Origin: Leishmania martiniquensis
Taxonomy: Eukaryota > Euglenozoa > Kinetoplastea > Trypanosomatida > Trypanosomatidae
Direction of reading: 5' to 3'
DNA: 64,000 nt
Assembly: GCF_017916325.1 (NCBI RefSeq)
Contig: NC_090152.1
Coordinates: 566,001-630,000 of the forward strand
Of this stretch, positions 1 to 9,739 are shown piece by piece (position 1 is the stretch's first letter; each line of letters begins with the position of its first letter). The position numbers and the translations under genes are program-made. The notes under the pieces were generated by a model. It was not told the DNA's origin, searched no databases, and worked only from the letters and a program-made list of their open reading frames with translations.

Positions 1-3000
1 CTCTTTGACCTCTCCTTTCGTTTGTCCTCCCCCCTCAAGGTGCCATCGTCTTTGTATTTAAACGGCGGTGCTGGCGGTGGCGGGGAGCGGGGCGCTGGTG
101 CGCGTATGTGGTCACGCGTGCGAGGCCTCCTCTATACCTGTGTGCCTCTTTGGCACACTCTCCCCCTCCCCCTCCCCCCTCTGCTCGTTTGTTTTTTGGC
201 CCTCTCCAACTCATCTCTCTTCGTTGTGGTGCTGCTTCGCTACTGCTGCTGCTGCTGGTGCTGGTCGACTTGTCGTCACCGCGGGACGCTGATGCGGGGG
301 AGGCGCCTACTGTCATACAAATGGGCTGCCTTTTACTTGCCGCCTTGTACGTCCTGCCGCTTTTTGCTGCCATGTTGGAAGGTGTCTCGGGTGAGGCCTC
401 TCCTCTCCTCTTCCCCCCTCTTCTCTCTCTCCCTCCCCTCTCTTCGCTTTTTGTGGTAGTCGTCTTGTCTGCTCTCTTGTGTGTGCGTGTCCTCTCCCTC
501 CCCCTCCCCGCCGCCCCCGCTGGGCGAGTTCGCCCGTCTCAGCAGAGAAAACGGATTCCCTGGTGCTCTCTCTCTCCCTCGCGTCCTACGCGGGAGATGA
601 ATGGCGCGACGAGATCGGGATGGGTGGGTGGAAGGCCTATCGAGCCTTCTTCGCTGAGGGAGGGCGTGAGGGTTGCACCTGCCTGTGCTCCTTCACACCC
701 CCATCGCCTTCGAGGGAAAACCCCCAACGACCTTATGGTCCCTACTCTCTCGTCATGGCCACTGTGCGTGCCTTCAGGATTAGCCTCGCCTCCTTACCGG
801 CCTCCCGACTCCCTTCGTTTCCCCACCCGTCGTGGCAGTGAGCTGAGAGGGCGAACGTGCGGCGCCGCCCTCTCGTCAGTGCGCAACCGCAGAATATGGA
901 CGTATCCACGCCCTTGTAGGAATGGCGCAGATCATTTCTGCAGGCACGGCCTCGGCGTAAGCGGCGGCGTCGCACGCACAGAGACGCATCAGAGGGAGGA
1001 TCAACTGAAGCGAAGACGCGGGCTCAAGCATGGCCTCGGAGGGGGGAAGCTCTCACTCTCCTTTTTATCTTTCACCCCTTTTCCTTGTCGCTCTAAGGCT
1101 GGCAGATGATACGAAGTTTGTTCGCCTGTGCTGTTGTGTACGCGCACACGATGCGCCTACTCACATCCGGATGAGGAGAGACGTGCGACCCCTCTGCCCC
1201 CCCCTCCCGCCTCCTGTCGTGCCTCTGTCGGGCTCTTGTCGCTGCCGTGCGGCTGTTCGTGTACCTTTTCCATTGCTCGCCTCTCAGGCGTTTTCTGTGT
1301 TCGGCTGCTGCAGAGGCGCTGTGCGTGTGCGTGTGATGGTGTGTCCGAATGGCGACGAAGCTCTCCCCCTCTTCCTCCTCCTCTCTCTCTCGCTCTTTCC
1401 GTTTCCAACTTCCTTCATCGTCGCTGCTCACGCGCCCGCTACCGTGCTGAGGTGTCTCGGCGCTCTCCTTCATGGTGCACCCTCATAGAACTCGCTGGTA
1501 TTCTTTGCGGCGGCGCCGTCATCTCTCTCTCACTCACTCACTCACTGACTCCTCCCTCCCCCCTCTGCTCCCATTTTGCTGCGTTAACTGTTTTCCTGCT
1601 CGATCTGAGTTCATTCATTGCTTTCGGAGCTGTATGTGCGCTGCTGTTGCTGTCTGTCTGTTCACGTGCATGTGCACACGCCCTCGTGTGCGTGCGATTC
1701 ACCCGCCTCCTCCCCTCTCTCTCTTACCCCGCCTTTGCTCGCTTGGCTGTCTTCCTTTAGGTTGCAGTCCACTGTTCCTCGTGATACTCTCTGCTGCACG
1801 CCACGTGTTGTTGATGGGTGCTCAAGTGCACGTCTTTATCCCTCTCTCCACCGGCCCCCCTCTCCCCTTCAGACGTCTTCCTGCGGTCCTGTGCGACTGA
1901 AGCTGCGTGCGCGCACGCTGTTAGCCCTGATGTGCAGCGCAGCGTACGCCCCCTTTCTCACTTCGAGTGCTCTTCATTGTCTTGCATCGCTTCATGGACG
2001 CGCCCTCCACTATGGTCGGTGACCTCGCTGAGTTCTCTCGGTGATGCTGGAGCAGCGGTGTGTGTGTGTGTGGGGGAGAGGCAGGCAGGAGCTGGCGATG
2101 GGGAGGGAGGGAGGGGCTCCCACCAATATTTGGGCTGCCCGTGTATCTCTTCCCCTCCGTCTGTCCGTTCACTGACATTTTTTCATCGTCGCTTCACCCC
2201 TTCCCGTGCGCTCTTCTCTCTCCCACCCCGTCGTCGTTTGCCGTGGAGACTTCACTGCAGAGGCTCACGGCATTGGCTCCCCTTCTTCCTCACACGCGCA
2301 CGGACGCACGCACGCACTAACCCCCCTCCCCCTCTTTCTTTCTTTTCCGCTGTCGGGGTGCGTGCGTTTCGACGGGCATAGCACAGCTCGTGCGATCAGC
2401 GTAACAGAGACAGAGGAAAAGAAGAAGCGAAAGGGCAGAGCAACGCCATACCACATGTGAACGAATGCATCTGTATGCGGAGGTGTTTGTCAGCTTCCAC
2501 GCGTCTGTCCGTGCGATGCAGGTTGCACGTGGCGGACACGCTGAGAGGCCCCCCTCTTCCCCTTCTTTGGCAAGTCGCATGGATGGCTGTTGCGAGCGAG
2601 GAAAAAAAGGGCGATGAGCTGAAGAAAGGTAGGTCGCCCACGACACAAGGGCGTTTCCGTTCCCCCCCCTCCCCCCATCCATCGCGCGACTGCTTCAAAG
2701 TTCGTCAGTCTGTCTCTCTGGACCCTTCGAAGTTGGCTTCGCTTCTCGTTCCCCCCTACACGCGCTCGCTACGGGATGATGCAGGGAAACTGGAGGCATC
2801 AGCAGGCACCGGCTGCATGGTGAGCGAAGACGGTGGCCACCTCGTCCCCCCCATCCACCCCAGAGCTACCGGTGCCGATAGTGCGCCTCGTAGATTTGTG
2901 CACCGTTGAATGGACCTCATGCCCCATTTTTTTCTCTGCCTCGCCCCCCTCTCTTCCCGCGTGTGCGACTCACTCTTCGTGGGCGCTGTGCTCTCCAGCG

Positions 3001-3515
3001 CAGACGTCTCCGCCAGGGCCAAAAGTGATACACGGCGCCCACGTGCACACGCACTCGGACAGCTGTTCGGTATAGAACTCTTTCTCCACACACCGCCACC
3101 CCGTTGACGCTTGCGCGTAGGCGCACATTTCGCCATCTTTCCCTCTCTCCCCCTCCCCCCTCCCCTTCCCGGCGGTGCGACCGACTTGCACGCGCGTTTG
3201 CGTCACTGACCCCCTCTCCTCGCCGGAGGGCGACATCAGGGCTCCACCAAAAAATTTGAAGTGAAATCAGAGAGAGAGAGAGCTGAACTCGGAGGGAGAC
3301 GGGCGTGGAGGAGGGTGCGGGTGACGGTGAGGAGCGCTATTACCCCATCGCGATACCCACGGGGGGGCGGAGGAGACGTTTGGAGAGGAGCCTTTCCCCC
3401 TCGCGCCACAGGGGTGTGACCTGCATAGGCACACCACACGCGGTGTGGCACCGCTTCCCCTTCTCTTCACTCGCACACTGCCGAAGGCACAAACGTTTCA
3501 CCGCGTCAAGCGCGC
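1..3515. other. Gene-free pyrimidine-rich leader region
   Basis: No convincing gene is seen on either strand. The + strand is dominated by C/T tracts with short GT runs (for example 2059-2073) and a GA run at 3270-3281. Open frames here translate to low-complexity Ser/Pro/Leu or Arg/Glu strings, as expected from pyrimidine tracts. The last part is the probable 5' region of the gene at 3516. A pyrimidine stretch precedes an AG near 3410, and no ATG occurs between that AG and 3516. The remainder may be the 3'UTR of a gene outside the window or a region around a transcription start. Confidence 0.6.
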
Positions 3516-6107
3516 ATGTCTCGGCGTACGTTTCTGGAGAGTGTGCGACAGGAGGCCCGCGAACGCGGCGAGTACGACAGCGGCAGCAGCGTCGTGGACC
3601 CCGGCGATGCGGCGCGGGCTGCGGCTGCCGCAAGGCCGAGTCTGCACGACGGTCTTAGGGATATGTCTGATACTCTTGGGCATTACTCGGTCGCTATCGA
3701 CACTGGTGCTAGGGGCACACCGCTCTCTCTCTCGTCGAACCTACCTACCACCGAGCCGCCCAACGGCGCAGTCGGCAGCGAGTACGGCGAGGCGTCACGT
3801 GCTTGCGAACGGGAGGCTCTGCAGCAGAATGGCCACGCGGCAGGGTTCTCGGACTCCTCTGGCGCGCCGCGAACTTTCTCGCCACCGCCCCACGCTCCTC
3901 TCGAACCTCCGCACAACCACACCCAGCCGGAGGAATACAAGTACCTGCAGGCCGGACAGGGGAACAGGGGTGATACCCACAGCAGCAGTGGCGGGAGCAG
4001 CAGCCGTCACCACGCCGAGCAATGTAACCGCGGCTCGGAGGACGATTTTCGCTACCGCCACTCGCACCCGTGCCCTTCACTCGATGCTGGGTTAAACTTT
4101 GGCCACGACAATGCGCTCTTGAGCGGCAACAGCTCGTTTGCCACGCACCCCGCTGTGTCTGCAGCTCGCCGCCACTCAGCCAGCCATTGCGCACGCCGCC
4201 CTCGCCGGTCCGCCGGCAACGCTGCTGACCCTCTTGAGCACGCAGAAAGCAGCACAAGTGGACTTCGACGCTTCTCGCAGAGGCGGCACAGCTCCACGCA
4301 GGCGCGTAGGTCTCTCGCTTCGACGTCGCCCTCACCAGCGCATCGGGCCGCGGCGCTGCAGGATCGGCGCGGCAGTATCGCCCGCATGGAAGCCTCGCTT
4401 GTAGCACTGCAGGTAGAGCTGGCGGCTGAGAAGCGCAGTAACATTGAGGCGGAACACCACATCACGACACTAAATCGAGAGGTTAAGCGTTTGCAGCAGG
4501 AGAACGAACGCATGTCGCGTGAGTTGGCGGCTGCCGCCACTGCTGCCGCTGCGTCGCCCGACTCGGTGGAACCCGGTGCCGGCACGTACCCTGCCGGGGC
4601 GGCTACCTCGTCTTCAATATCGCAGGGAAATGTAGATACAGTGGTGGCGGCGAGGCGAATCGAAGTACTGGAGGCGCGTCTCTGTGAGCTGTCGCGGAAC
4701 ATGGAGACGAAGCAGCATGAGCTCGACGTGAAGGACGAGCGCATTCGTCTGCTGGAGCACAAGCTCGCGGACCAGTTGCTGCTGTACTCGGGCCCAGCGT
4801 CCATGGGGATGATGCCTCCGGGTGCTTCTCAGACTCTGCAGCCAGGGGCCGTGGCGGGTCACGATGTAGCGACTGTGCCGCTTCAACCGCAGGGGCAGCG
4901 CCTGCCGAGCCGCACAAGACCAAAAGGCAGTCATGGGACGAGCGAGGCGGGAGGCCACGTGTCGCCTTCGCGGCTGCATTGGCAGGTGCAGGCACCGGAT
5001 ACCACCCCAGCGGGCCCAAAGATAAGCGCCATACGGTCCGCGAAAGCGCAGCGCGTATATATCAGCCAGAGCAGAAGCAGCGACAGCGCCGGCTCGCGCC
5101 CTGGATCTCCGGTGCGAAGTCGAAGCGCTTACAAGCACCTCAGTCGCAGCGACAGCGCCGGCGCGTACGAAGAGGGGATACTCATCGGGGCCAAGCCGAA
5201 ACTGTCCTCCTCGCTCGCATGCGCGTCCAAGACGGATGCGACGGTGAACCGATCTCTGAGCATCACGAAAAGCCATCGCCAATCAGCCCCGCGCCGTCCC
5301 AGTCTGCGAGGTGATCCTGGCTGGCCAAGCACCCGAAAGGGTAGTGTCGACTTCGCCAAGAGCCACGAGACATCACCGAGTCGTCGCAGTAGCGGTCGCT
5401 TTGCGGGGGCGCGACCAGCCTCCGACACGCATAGCACGAGAAGACGGCGCGACACCCTTGATTCAGATGCCCTGGGCCACTCGACCGCGGGCGCTTCCTC
5501 CGGCAGAAAGGCCAGCGGCGCCAAGCAGCTGCGTCATCTCGACCGATCAGAGTCGACGAGCTGCTCCCGGCGTCCATCCCTGCAGCGGCGGACTTCCACC
5601 TCAGTGCTACGCTCGGTGACAACCACGGCCTGCGAAGACGCTCTGCGTGCCTCACCTCGCCGCAGCTCTGTAGCATCGCCGCCCTACCGCTCATTTAGAG
5701 ACAGAGGTGCCGGTGGCCATCCAATGCGCCTCGACATCGGCGCCTCTGTCGGCAGAGACCCGAGTTCCTCTTCGAATACCGGCTCTACGTACGCGAGGGC
5801 GCAGTCTATCTTCACATCGCACGGTTCCACGGCGCGTCGCGGATCGGCGACTCGCTCTGTTGCGCAGCAGAGCGTGCGCTCCGCCACATCGACCCGCTCT
5901 CGCCCGCAGATAACGTACAGCGCCGACAGCGAGTCGGCAATGGTGAAAGGGACGACGACAACGGTGGTATTCCGAAGCAGCAAAAATGCATTCGCCGGGA
6001 CTCACTCGTATGGGGGCAGCTCGTACGCTCGCGATGGGGCACCACTGCTTCCCACCCGCTTGGACACCTCTCGCGCGACGATGGAGACGGATGCTGATCT
6101 TCCCTAG
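3516..6107 (+). CDS. Ser/Arg-rich coiled-coil protein, function unknown
   Basis: An 863-residue protein that I do not recognise. It is polar and rich in Ser, Arg, Ala and Gly, with no signal peptide or membrane segment. Two stretches look like coiled coil, at about residues 290-340 and 378-424, with regular Leu spacing and Glu/Arg/Lys pairs. They are separated by an Ala-rich linker. The C-terminal half (about 430-863) looks disordered and repeats basic Ser motifs such as RRPSL, RRGS and SRSDSAG, which resemble basophilic kinase sites. A cytoskeletal or scaffold role would fit this layout, but that is inference. The ATG at 3516 is the first ATG after a plausible spliced-leader AG near 3410. 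Its 3' spacer carries the first large repeat copy. Confidence 0.85.
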   Translation: MSRRTFLESVRQEARERGEYDSGSSVVDPGDAARAAAAARPSLHDGLRDMSDTLGHYSVAIDTGARGTPLSLSSNLPTTEPPNGAVGSEYGEASRACEREALQQNGHAAGFSDSSGAPRTFSPPPHAPLEPPHNHTQPEEYKYLQAGQGNRGDTHSSSGGSSSRHHAEQCNRGSEDDFRYRHSHPCPSLDAGLNFGHDNALLSGNSSFATHPAVSAARRHSASHCARRPRRSAGNAADPLEHAESSTSGLRRFSQRRHSSTQARRSLASTSPSPAHRAAALQDRRGSIARMEASLVALQVELAAEKRSNIEAEHHITTLNREVKRLQQENERMSRELAAAATAAAASPDSVEPGAGTYPAGAATSSSISQGNVDTVVAARRIEVLEARLCELSRNMETKQHELDVKDERIRLLEHKLADQLLLYSGPASMGMMPPGASQTLQPGAVAGHDVATVPLQPQGQRLPSRTRPKGSHGTSEAGGHVSPSRLHWQVQAPDTTPAGPKISAIRSAKAQRVYISQSRSSDSAGSRPGSPVRSRSAYKHLSRSDSAGAYEEGILIGAKPKLSSSLACASKTDATVNRSLSITKSHRQSAPRRPSLRGDPGWPSTRKGSVDFAKSHETSPSRRSSGRFAGARPASDTHSTRRRRDTLDSDALGHSTAGASSGRKASGAKQLRHLDRSESTSCSRRPSLQRRTSTSVLRSVTTTACEDALRASPRRSSVASPPYRSFRDRGAGGHPMRLDIGASVGRDPSSSSNTGSTYARAQSIFTSHGSTARRGSATRSVAQQSVRSATSTRSRPQITYSADSESAMVKGTTTTVVFRSSKNAFAGTHSYGGSSYARDGAPLLPTRLDTSRATMETDADLP

Positions 6108-8248
6108 AGCAGAGGCTCGGGCAGAAAGGGGGACGTGGGAAGATCGACTGAGTAGTCGTATACCGCTGTGCTGGGTGGCCGAGCGCGGCGACTTGTGCCT
6201 CGTGCCGCCCAATACTGCGTGCGGAGGAGAGGGAAGACGGAGTCTGAGGGCGAGTGACAGGTACGGAGGGGCGAGGTGACTGAAAGGGGCCCCGCTGAGG
6301 CGAAGCTGAATAGATGCCATGCGGGCGACTCCTTGGCAGATATTTACCTATGCTTTTCTTCACGAAGGTGGTGGCGGCGGTGGCCGAGCAGCACCGCACC
6401 GCATCCCAGCGCCCAGTGCCCCGCCCGGCGCGGGTGAGCCCAGGCAGCCCCCTCCCTCGCCCACCTCCCTGCCGATGCCGATGCCCTTCTGGCGCTATCG
6501 GGGTCCAGCGCCGACGGCGCGGGGGAGGTGGGAGCGACTGGTCGCCACCAATGTCCAGGGGCGAGACCCTGGACAGATTGGCGCGGGAGTGGCCTGCAGC
6601 CGTCCAGCTGATGGCCAGCGCGTGAGCGTGGCCCCAGCGCATCCCGCCCAGCCCCTCACGGTGCCTGCTGCTGGCGGTGAGGAGCGTGGGCCGCCCGCGA
6701 GGGGTGTAAGCCGCGCCTGCGGGCATGGCAGGATGGGGGTGGCTTTGGGGCGACCTGGGCTGCGCGCTGCGTCTGAGGCCGGGCTGGAAGACGTGTCTAC
6801 GCGCTGCTGTCGGTACCCCACGAGGCGGATGGGGCGTGCGCCGGAGGCGAGGCAACAGCGGAGTTCGCCTCGTGTGGTGCGCACGGCAGAGACGGCGGAC
6901 ATACCCGAAGGAGGGCGGAAGCGTACGCGTGAGCGCGCGTGCCCGCCTTTCGCTTTCTCACTTTCTGTTGTGTGCGGTGTGGTCGGCAGGTCGCTGTGGC
7001 ACCCGCGCCGCCAATATTTCCTCTGCGGCCCCCTTCCGCCCACCTGCGGAACGTGCCGCGTGCCGCGCTTCTGCGGAGTTGTTCGTCTCGCGTGAGGGTT
7101 GCGGCCTTCCGCTCTGCTTGGTGTGCGACGACCTGGGGTCGCCTGTGTGCGGTGTCGACCGCACCGGTGACTTCGGTGTGCATTGCGATGTCCTTTGGTG
7201 TTGCTGTATCCTCCGCGAGCGGGCTAAGTGAAGCGATGTACAACGAAGAACGACCTCCTCTGGGTGCTTCCTAAACTGTTTCGTCGTCTCCTGTTTTTCT
7301 ACTCCCGCCTCACGCGCTCTCCGCGCCTATCGCGAGTCTTTCTCGTTTCCAGGGCGGCATGTAAGCGAGCACATGGGCGTGTGCGCCTTTCCGTTTTATC
7401 CCAAGCGATGCCCGTGGCGTGGTGGGCGGCCAAGGCCGCCACGTGCCATGTTGGGAGGCGCCCACGTTGGCGCCCCTGCCCTCGTCTTTGGTCTCCCCAT
7501 CTGCCAACCTCGCTCCGTCTTACGTCTCCTGCCCCCTCCCCGCTTACTCGCTACGGGCTCTCTCGCTCTCCCCACTCTATGAGCACACCTTGCGGCACTC
7601 CCCGTCTTTCACATGCTCCTCATCGCTAATCTCCTTCGCCCGCACATATCTCCTGAGAGTGTCTGCTCGTCCTTCTTCGTCCGCTTTCTCCTTCACCCTT
7701 TCAGCAGCGTCCTCCGCGCCGGTGTCTGCTGCACCCCACGCAGCTTTCCTTACCCCCACCCCCTCCTACCCCTCTCTACACCTCTCGATCTCTTTGTACC
7801 GTCATCTCCTGCGACGCTCCCTCGTAGAACGTCCACGTGCTCCACCCACCTATTTCACAGCAGCGTGCTCCGTAAACACGCATGTGTGCACCACCGGTAG
7901 AGCAGGAGTAGCCCGCGCTCTGTTCGTCTCCCTTCGTCGTCTCAGAGAGGCACCGCTGCCGCGTCCCGGTGGCCCTCATTGTGAATCAGCAGCACGAGCT
8001 GTGGCTTCCCGCTCTCTCCTGCTGTCCTGTGCGGATCTCACCCGCCACGGGCCATTCCCTCCGCTTCCTGTTTCGCTGTCCCCGACGGGTGCGCGCGGTG
8101 AAGTGGCGCACGCTTCCGCGCTCGCACGAAGAAAAGGGCGCGGCCACTTCGTTAGTTCTGTCGATGGTTCGCTTGCGCGTCCGACATCTCTCCGTGTCTC
8201 TCCCCCTCTGTTCCCCCCCCCACCTGAACGCTTCTGCGCCATCGAGAC
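6108..8248. other. Intergenic region with retroposon-like repeat
   Basis: This 2.1-kb spacer holds the dispersed repeat at 6374-6914. After it, the sequence becomes C/T-rich from about 7260. A long pyrimidine stretch with a C run lies at about 8189-8222, just before the next ATG, and probably directs trans-splicing. No convincing coding frame is seen outside the repeat. Confidence 0.6.
6374..6914 (+). mobile_element. SIDER2-like degenerate retroposon, copy A
   Basis: A block of about 540 bp, GC-rich and unlike the pyrimidine-rich flanks. By eye, positions 6452-6914 match 46549-47011 base for base at a constant offset of 40,097. The first 80 bp differ at several positions. It carries a perfect 9-bp hairpin (6552-6560 with 6567-6575, loop GCGAGA) and a 5-bp one at 6508-6520. 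Length, location between genes and same-strand orientation match Leishmania SIDER2 elements, which usually lie in 3'UTRs and are linked to mRNA instability. Assignment to that family is inference. Frames open across it are not thought to encode protein. The 5' edge is approximate. Confidence 0.65.
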
Positions 8249-9406
8249 ATGGCGTCGCACCACTCGTTAGTGAACACGAGCGCCTCCGAGGGGGCTGCCA
8301 ACAGCCCTCTGGTAGCGAGGCAGCACTCGGCGTCGCATCCGCAGCGGCACCGCTCCTCCAAGAAGCACGCGCAGATCAAGATTGAGCCGACCTGCCTCGT
8401 TTTCCCGCCGCCGCACTTTGGGCGCTGCATCCAGAACGCCATCTCCATCTACAACGTGTCGAAGCAGCCATGCGTCTTCAAGATGCGCAGCCAGAACCCA
8501 GAGCGGTATGTTGCGAAGCCGCACGTCGCCATTATGGCACCTGAGTCTGCCACGCGCAGCTTCGTGACGCTCCGCGACATGAACACAATGGGGATGAAGA
8601 ATTTGCCAGAGAGCACACAGGACCGCTTCCGCTTCTCACTGAAGCTCTACGACCCCACGACGGTGGACCCGTCACTCTCCCCGAAGGACCTGTGGAACCT
8701 GCTGGCGGCTCGCGGTCAGAAGGTTGACCACGAGCAGGACCTCATTGCATACTTCACGAAGAGGGACACGCCTGTCGGCGGACTCGTCACTTTTTTCCCG
8801 CCAACGTACATCACTTCCATCCCGTCCGCTGTGGCCAACGCGGCGTTGCCCCCGACCTCGGCGACAGCAGCAACAGGGGCGCCAGGTGGCGATAGTGCCG
8901 GCAGGCTCACACCTGATGGCGCCAAGAACACTGTGGCTGAGAGGAGCAAGGCTGGCGGCGGTGCTGTAGCCAAATGTGCTGCCTATATCGGTGCGGCGAA
9001 GGGTACCGCTGCAAGGCGTGAGCTCTGGGTCGTTCTTGTTGTAGCGGCTGTCATGGTGCTCTCGGTATCGGTGGTGACGAGCCGCATCTGGGGCGCTGGC
9101 GACACCGTAGCCCGCCATGTCGAGGCCACGGCGTCTCCCGGAGGACCTTTCCCACAGCGTCCTGCTAAGCAAGCGCATAGGGTCGCTCCAAGAGTGTCGG
9201 CCGAGCTGCCGCGGCATCATGGGAGGTTGGCGCAGCACGATGGGCCGCCTGCGGCTGAACCCGTGCAAATGCAGCGGCCCCAGCAACCTTACGAGGGGCA
9301 TCACAATAGCCGGCCAGACGTTGCGTCACCCGTAGTCGAGTCACCCGGTGGGCATCATGAGTCACCACCCACGCATAAGGAGGCGCATCATCATCACGAG
9401 CATTGA
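8249..9406 (+). CDS. MSP/VAP-like ER membrane protein with His-rich tail
   Basis: A 385-residue protein. After a basic Ser/His-rich start, residues 40-190 resemble a major sperm protein fold of the VAP type, in a region containing IEPTCLVFPP, IYNVSKQPCVFKMR and FRFSLKLYD. VAPs sit in the ER membrane and bind FFAT-motif partners at membrane contacts. A Gly/Ala linker leads to one strong hydrophobic segment at about 259-279. Unlike a normal VAP, whose anchor lies at the very end, about 105 residues follow the membrane segment. They are rich in His, Pro and Gln and end in a His/Glu run, presumably on the lumenal side. The stop is TGA followed by C, and the frame stays open to 9739. The ATG at 8249 follows a long pyrimidine tract. 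The family call is by motif memory and moderately sure. Confidence 0.8.
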   Translation: MASHHSLVNTSASEGAANSPLVARQHSASHPQRHRSSKKHAQIKIEPTCLVFPPPHFGRCIQNAISIYNVSKQPCVFKMRSQNPERYVAKPHVAIMAPESATRSFVTLRDMNTMGMKNLPESTQDRFRFSLKLYDPTTVDPSLSPKDLWNLLAARGQKVDHEQDLIAYFTKRDTPVGGLVTFFPPTYITSIPSAVANAALPPTSATAATGAPGGDSAGRLTPDGAKNTVAERSKAGGGAVAKCAAYIGAAKGTAARRELWVVLVVAAVMVLSVSVVTSRIWGAGDTVARHVEATASPGGPFPQRPAKQAHRVAPRVSAELPRHHGRLAQHDGPPAAEPVQMQRPQQPYEGHHNSRPDVASPVVESPGGHHESPPTHKEAHHHHEH

Positions 9407-9739
9407 CAAGGGCCGAAGGCGCGAGTGGAAGCTGCAGTGGCGGAGTTGGCGCACGCCACGCACGCTGAACACCGCCTCTCGTCGAGAGCAGCTTTGGCGG
9501 AGCTGCAAGAAGCGCATCAGGGCACGAAGCATGCAGCGGCATCGACGCTCGCAGCGGAGGAGCAGCAAACATCTTTGGCTGAGCAGCACCGTTACCACGA
9601 AGAGCCTTTTTACGCCGCTCAGAGAGAACCATGGGCAGCGATCGGAGGCAGCGCCAGTGGGGCAGGGGGTGGAGTCTCTGCACGCAGCGTCTTGATGAAA
9701 GGCGGGCGCAGCACCACGAATCTCAGCACCTCCTCGTAA
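9407..9739 (+). other. In-frame open extension after the VAP-like gene's TGA
   Basis: Directly after the TGA at 9404-9406, the same frame runs for 110 codons to a TAA at 9737-9739. The predicted peptide is Ala/Glu/His/Gln-rich (for example VEAAVAELAHATHAEH) and resembles the composition of the preceding tail. It is unlike the Pro/Ser/Leu strings produced by the C/T-rich spacers. It may be a readthrough extension, the remains of a once longer C-terminus cut by a nonsense change, or chance. The first ATG in this frame is near the 3' end, so it is not a separate ATG-started gene. Confidence 0.45.

Noticed and set aside
108..1109. Open frame of 333 codons in the leader region
   Set aside because: It translates pyrimidine tracts into Ser/Pro/Leu low complexity, with no recognisable domain.
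6319..7095. Open frame across repeat copy A, with a matching frame in copy C (46446-47039)
   Set aside because: It is similar only because the DNA is repeated. It shows no reverse transcriptase or other domain and runs into unrelated flanks.
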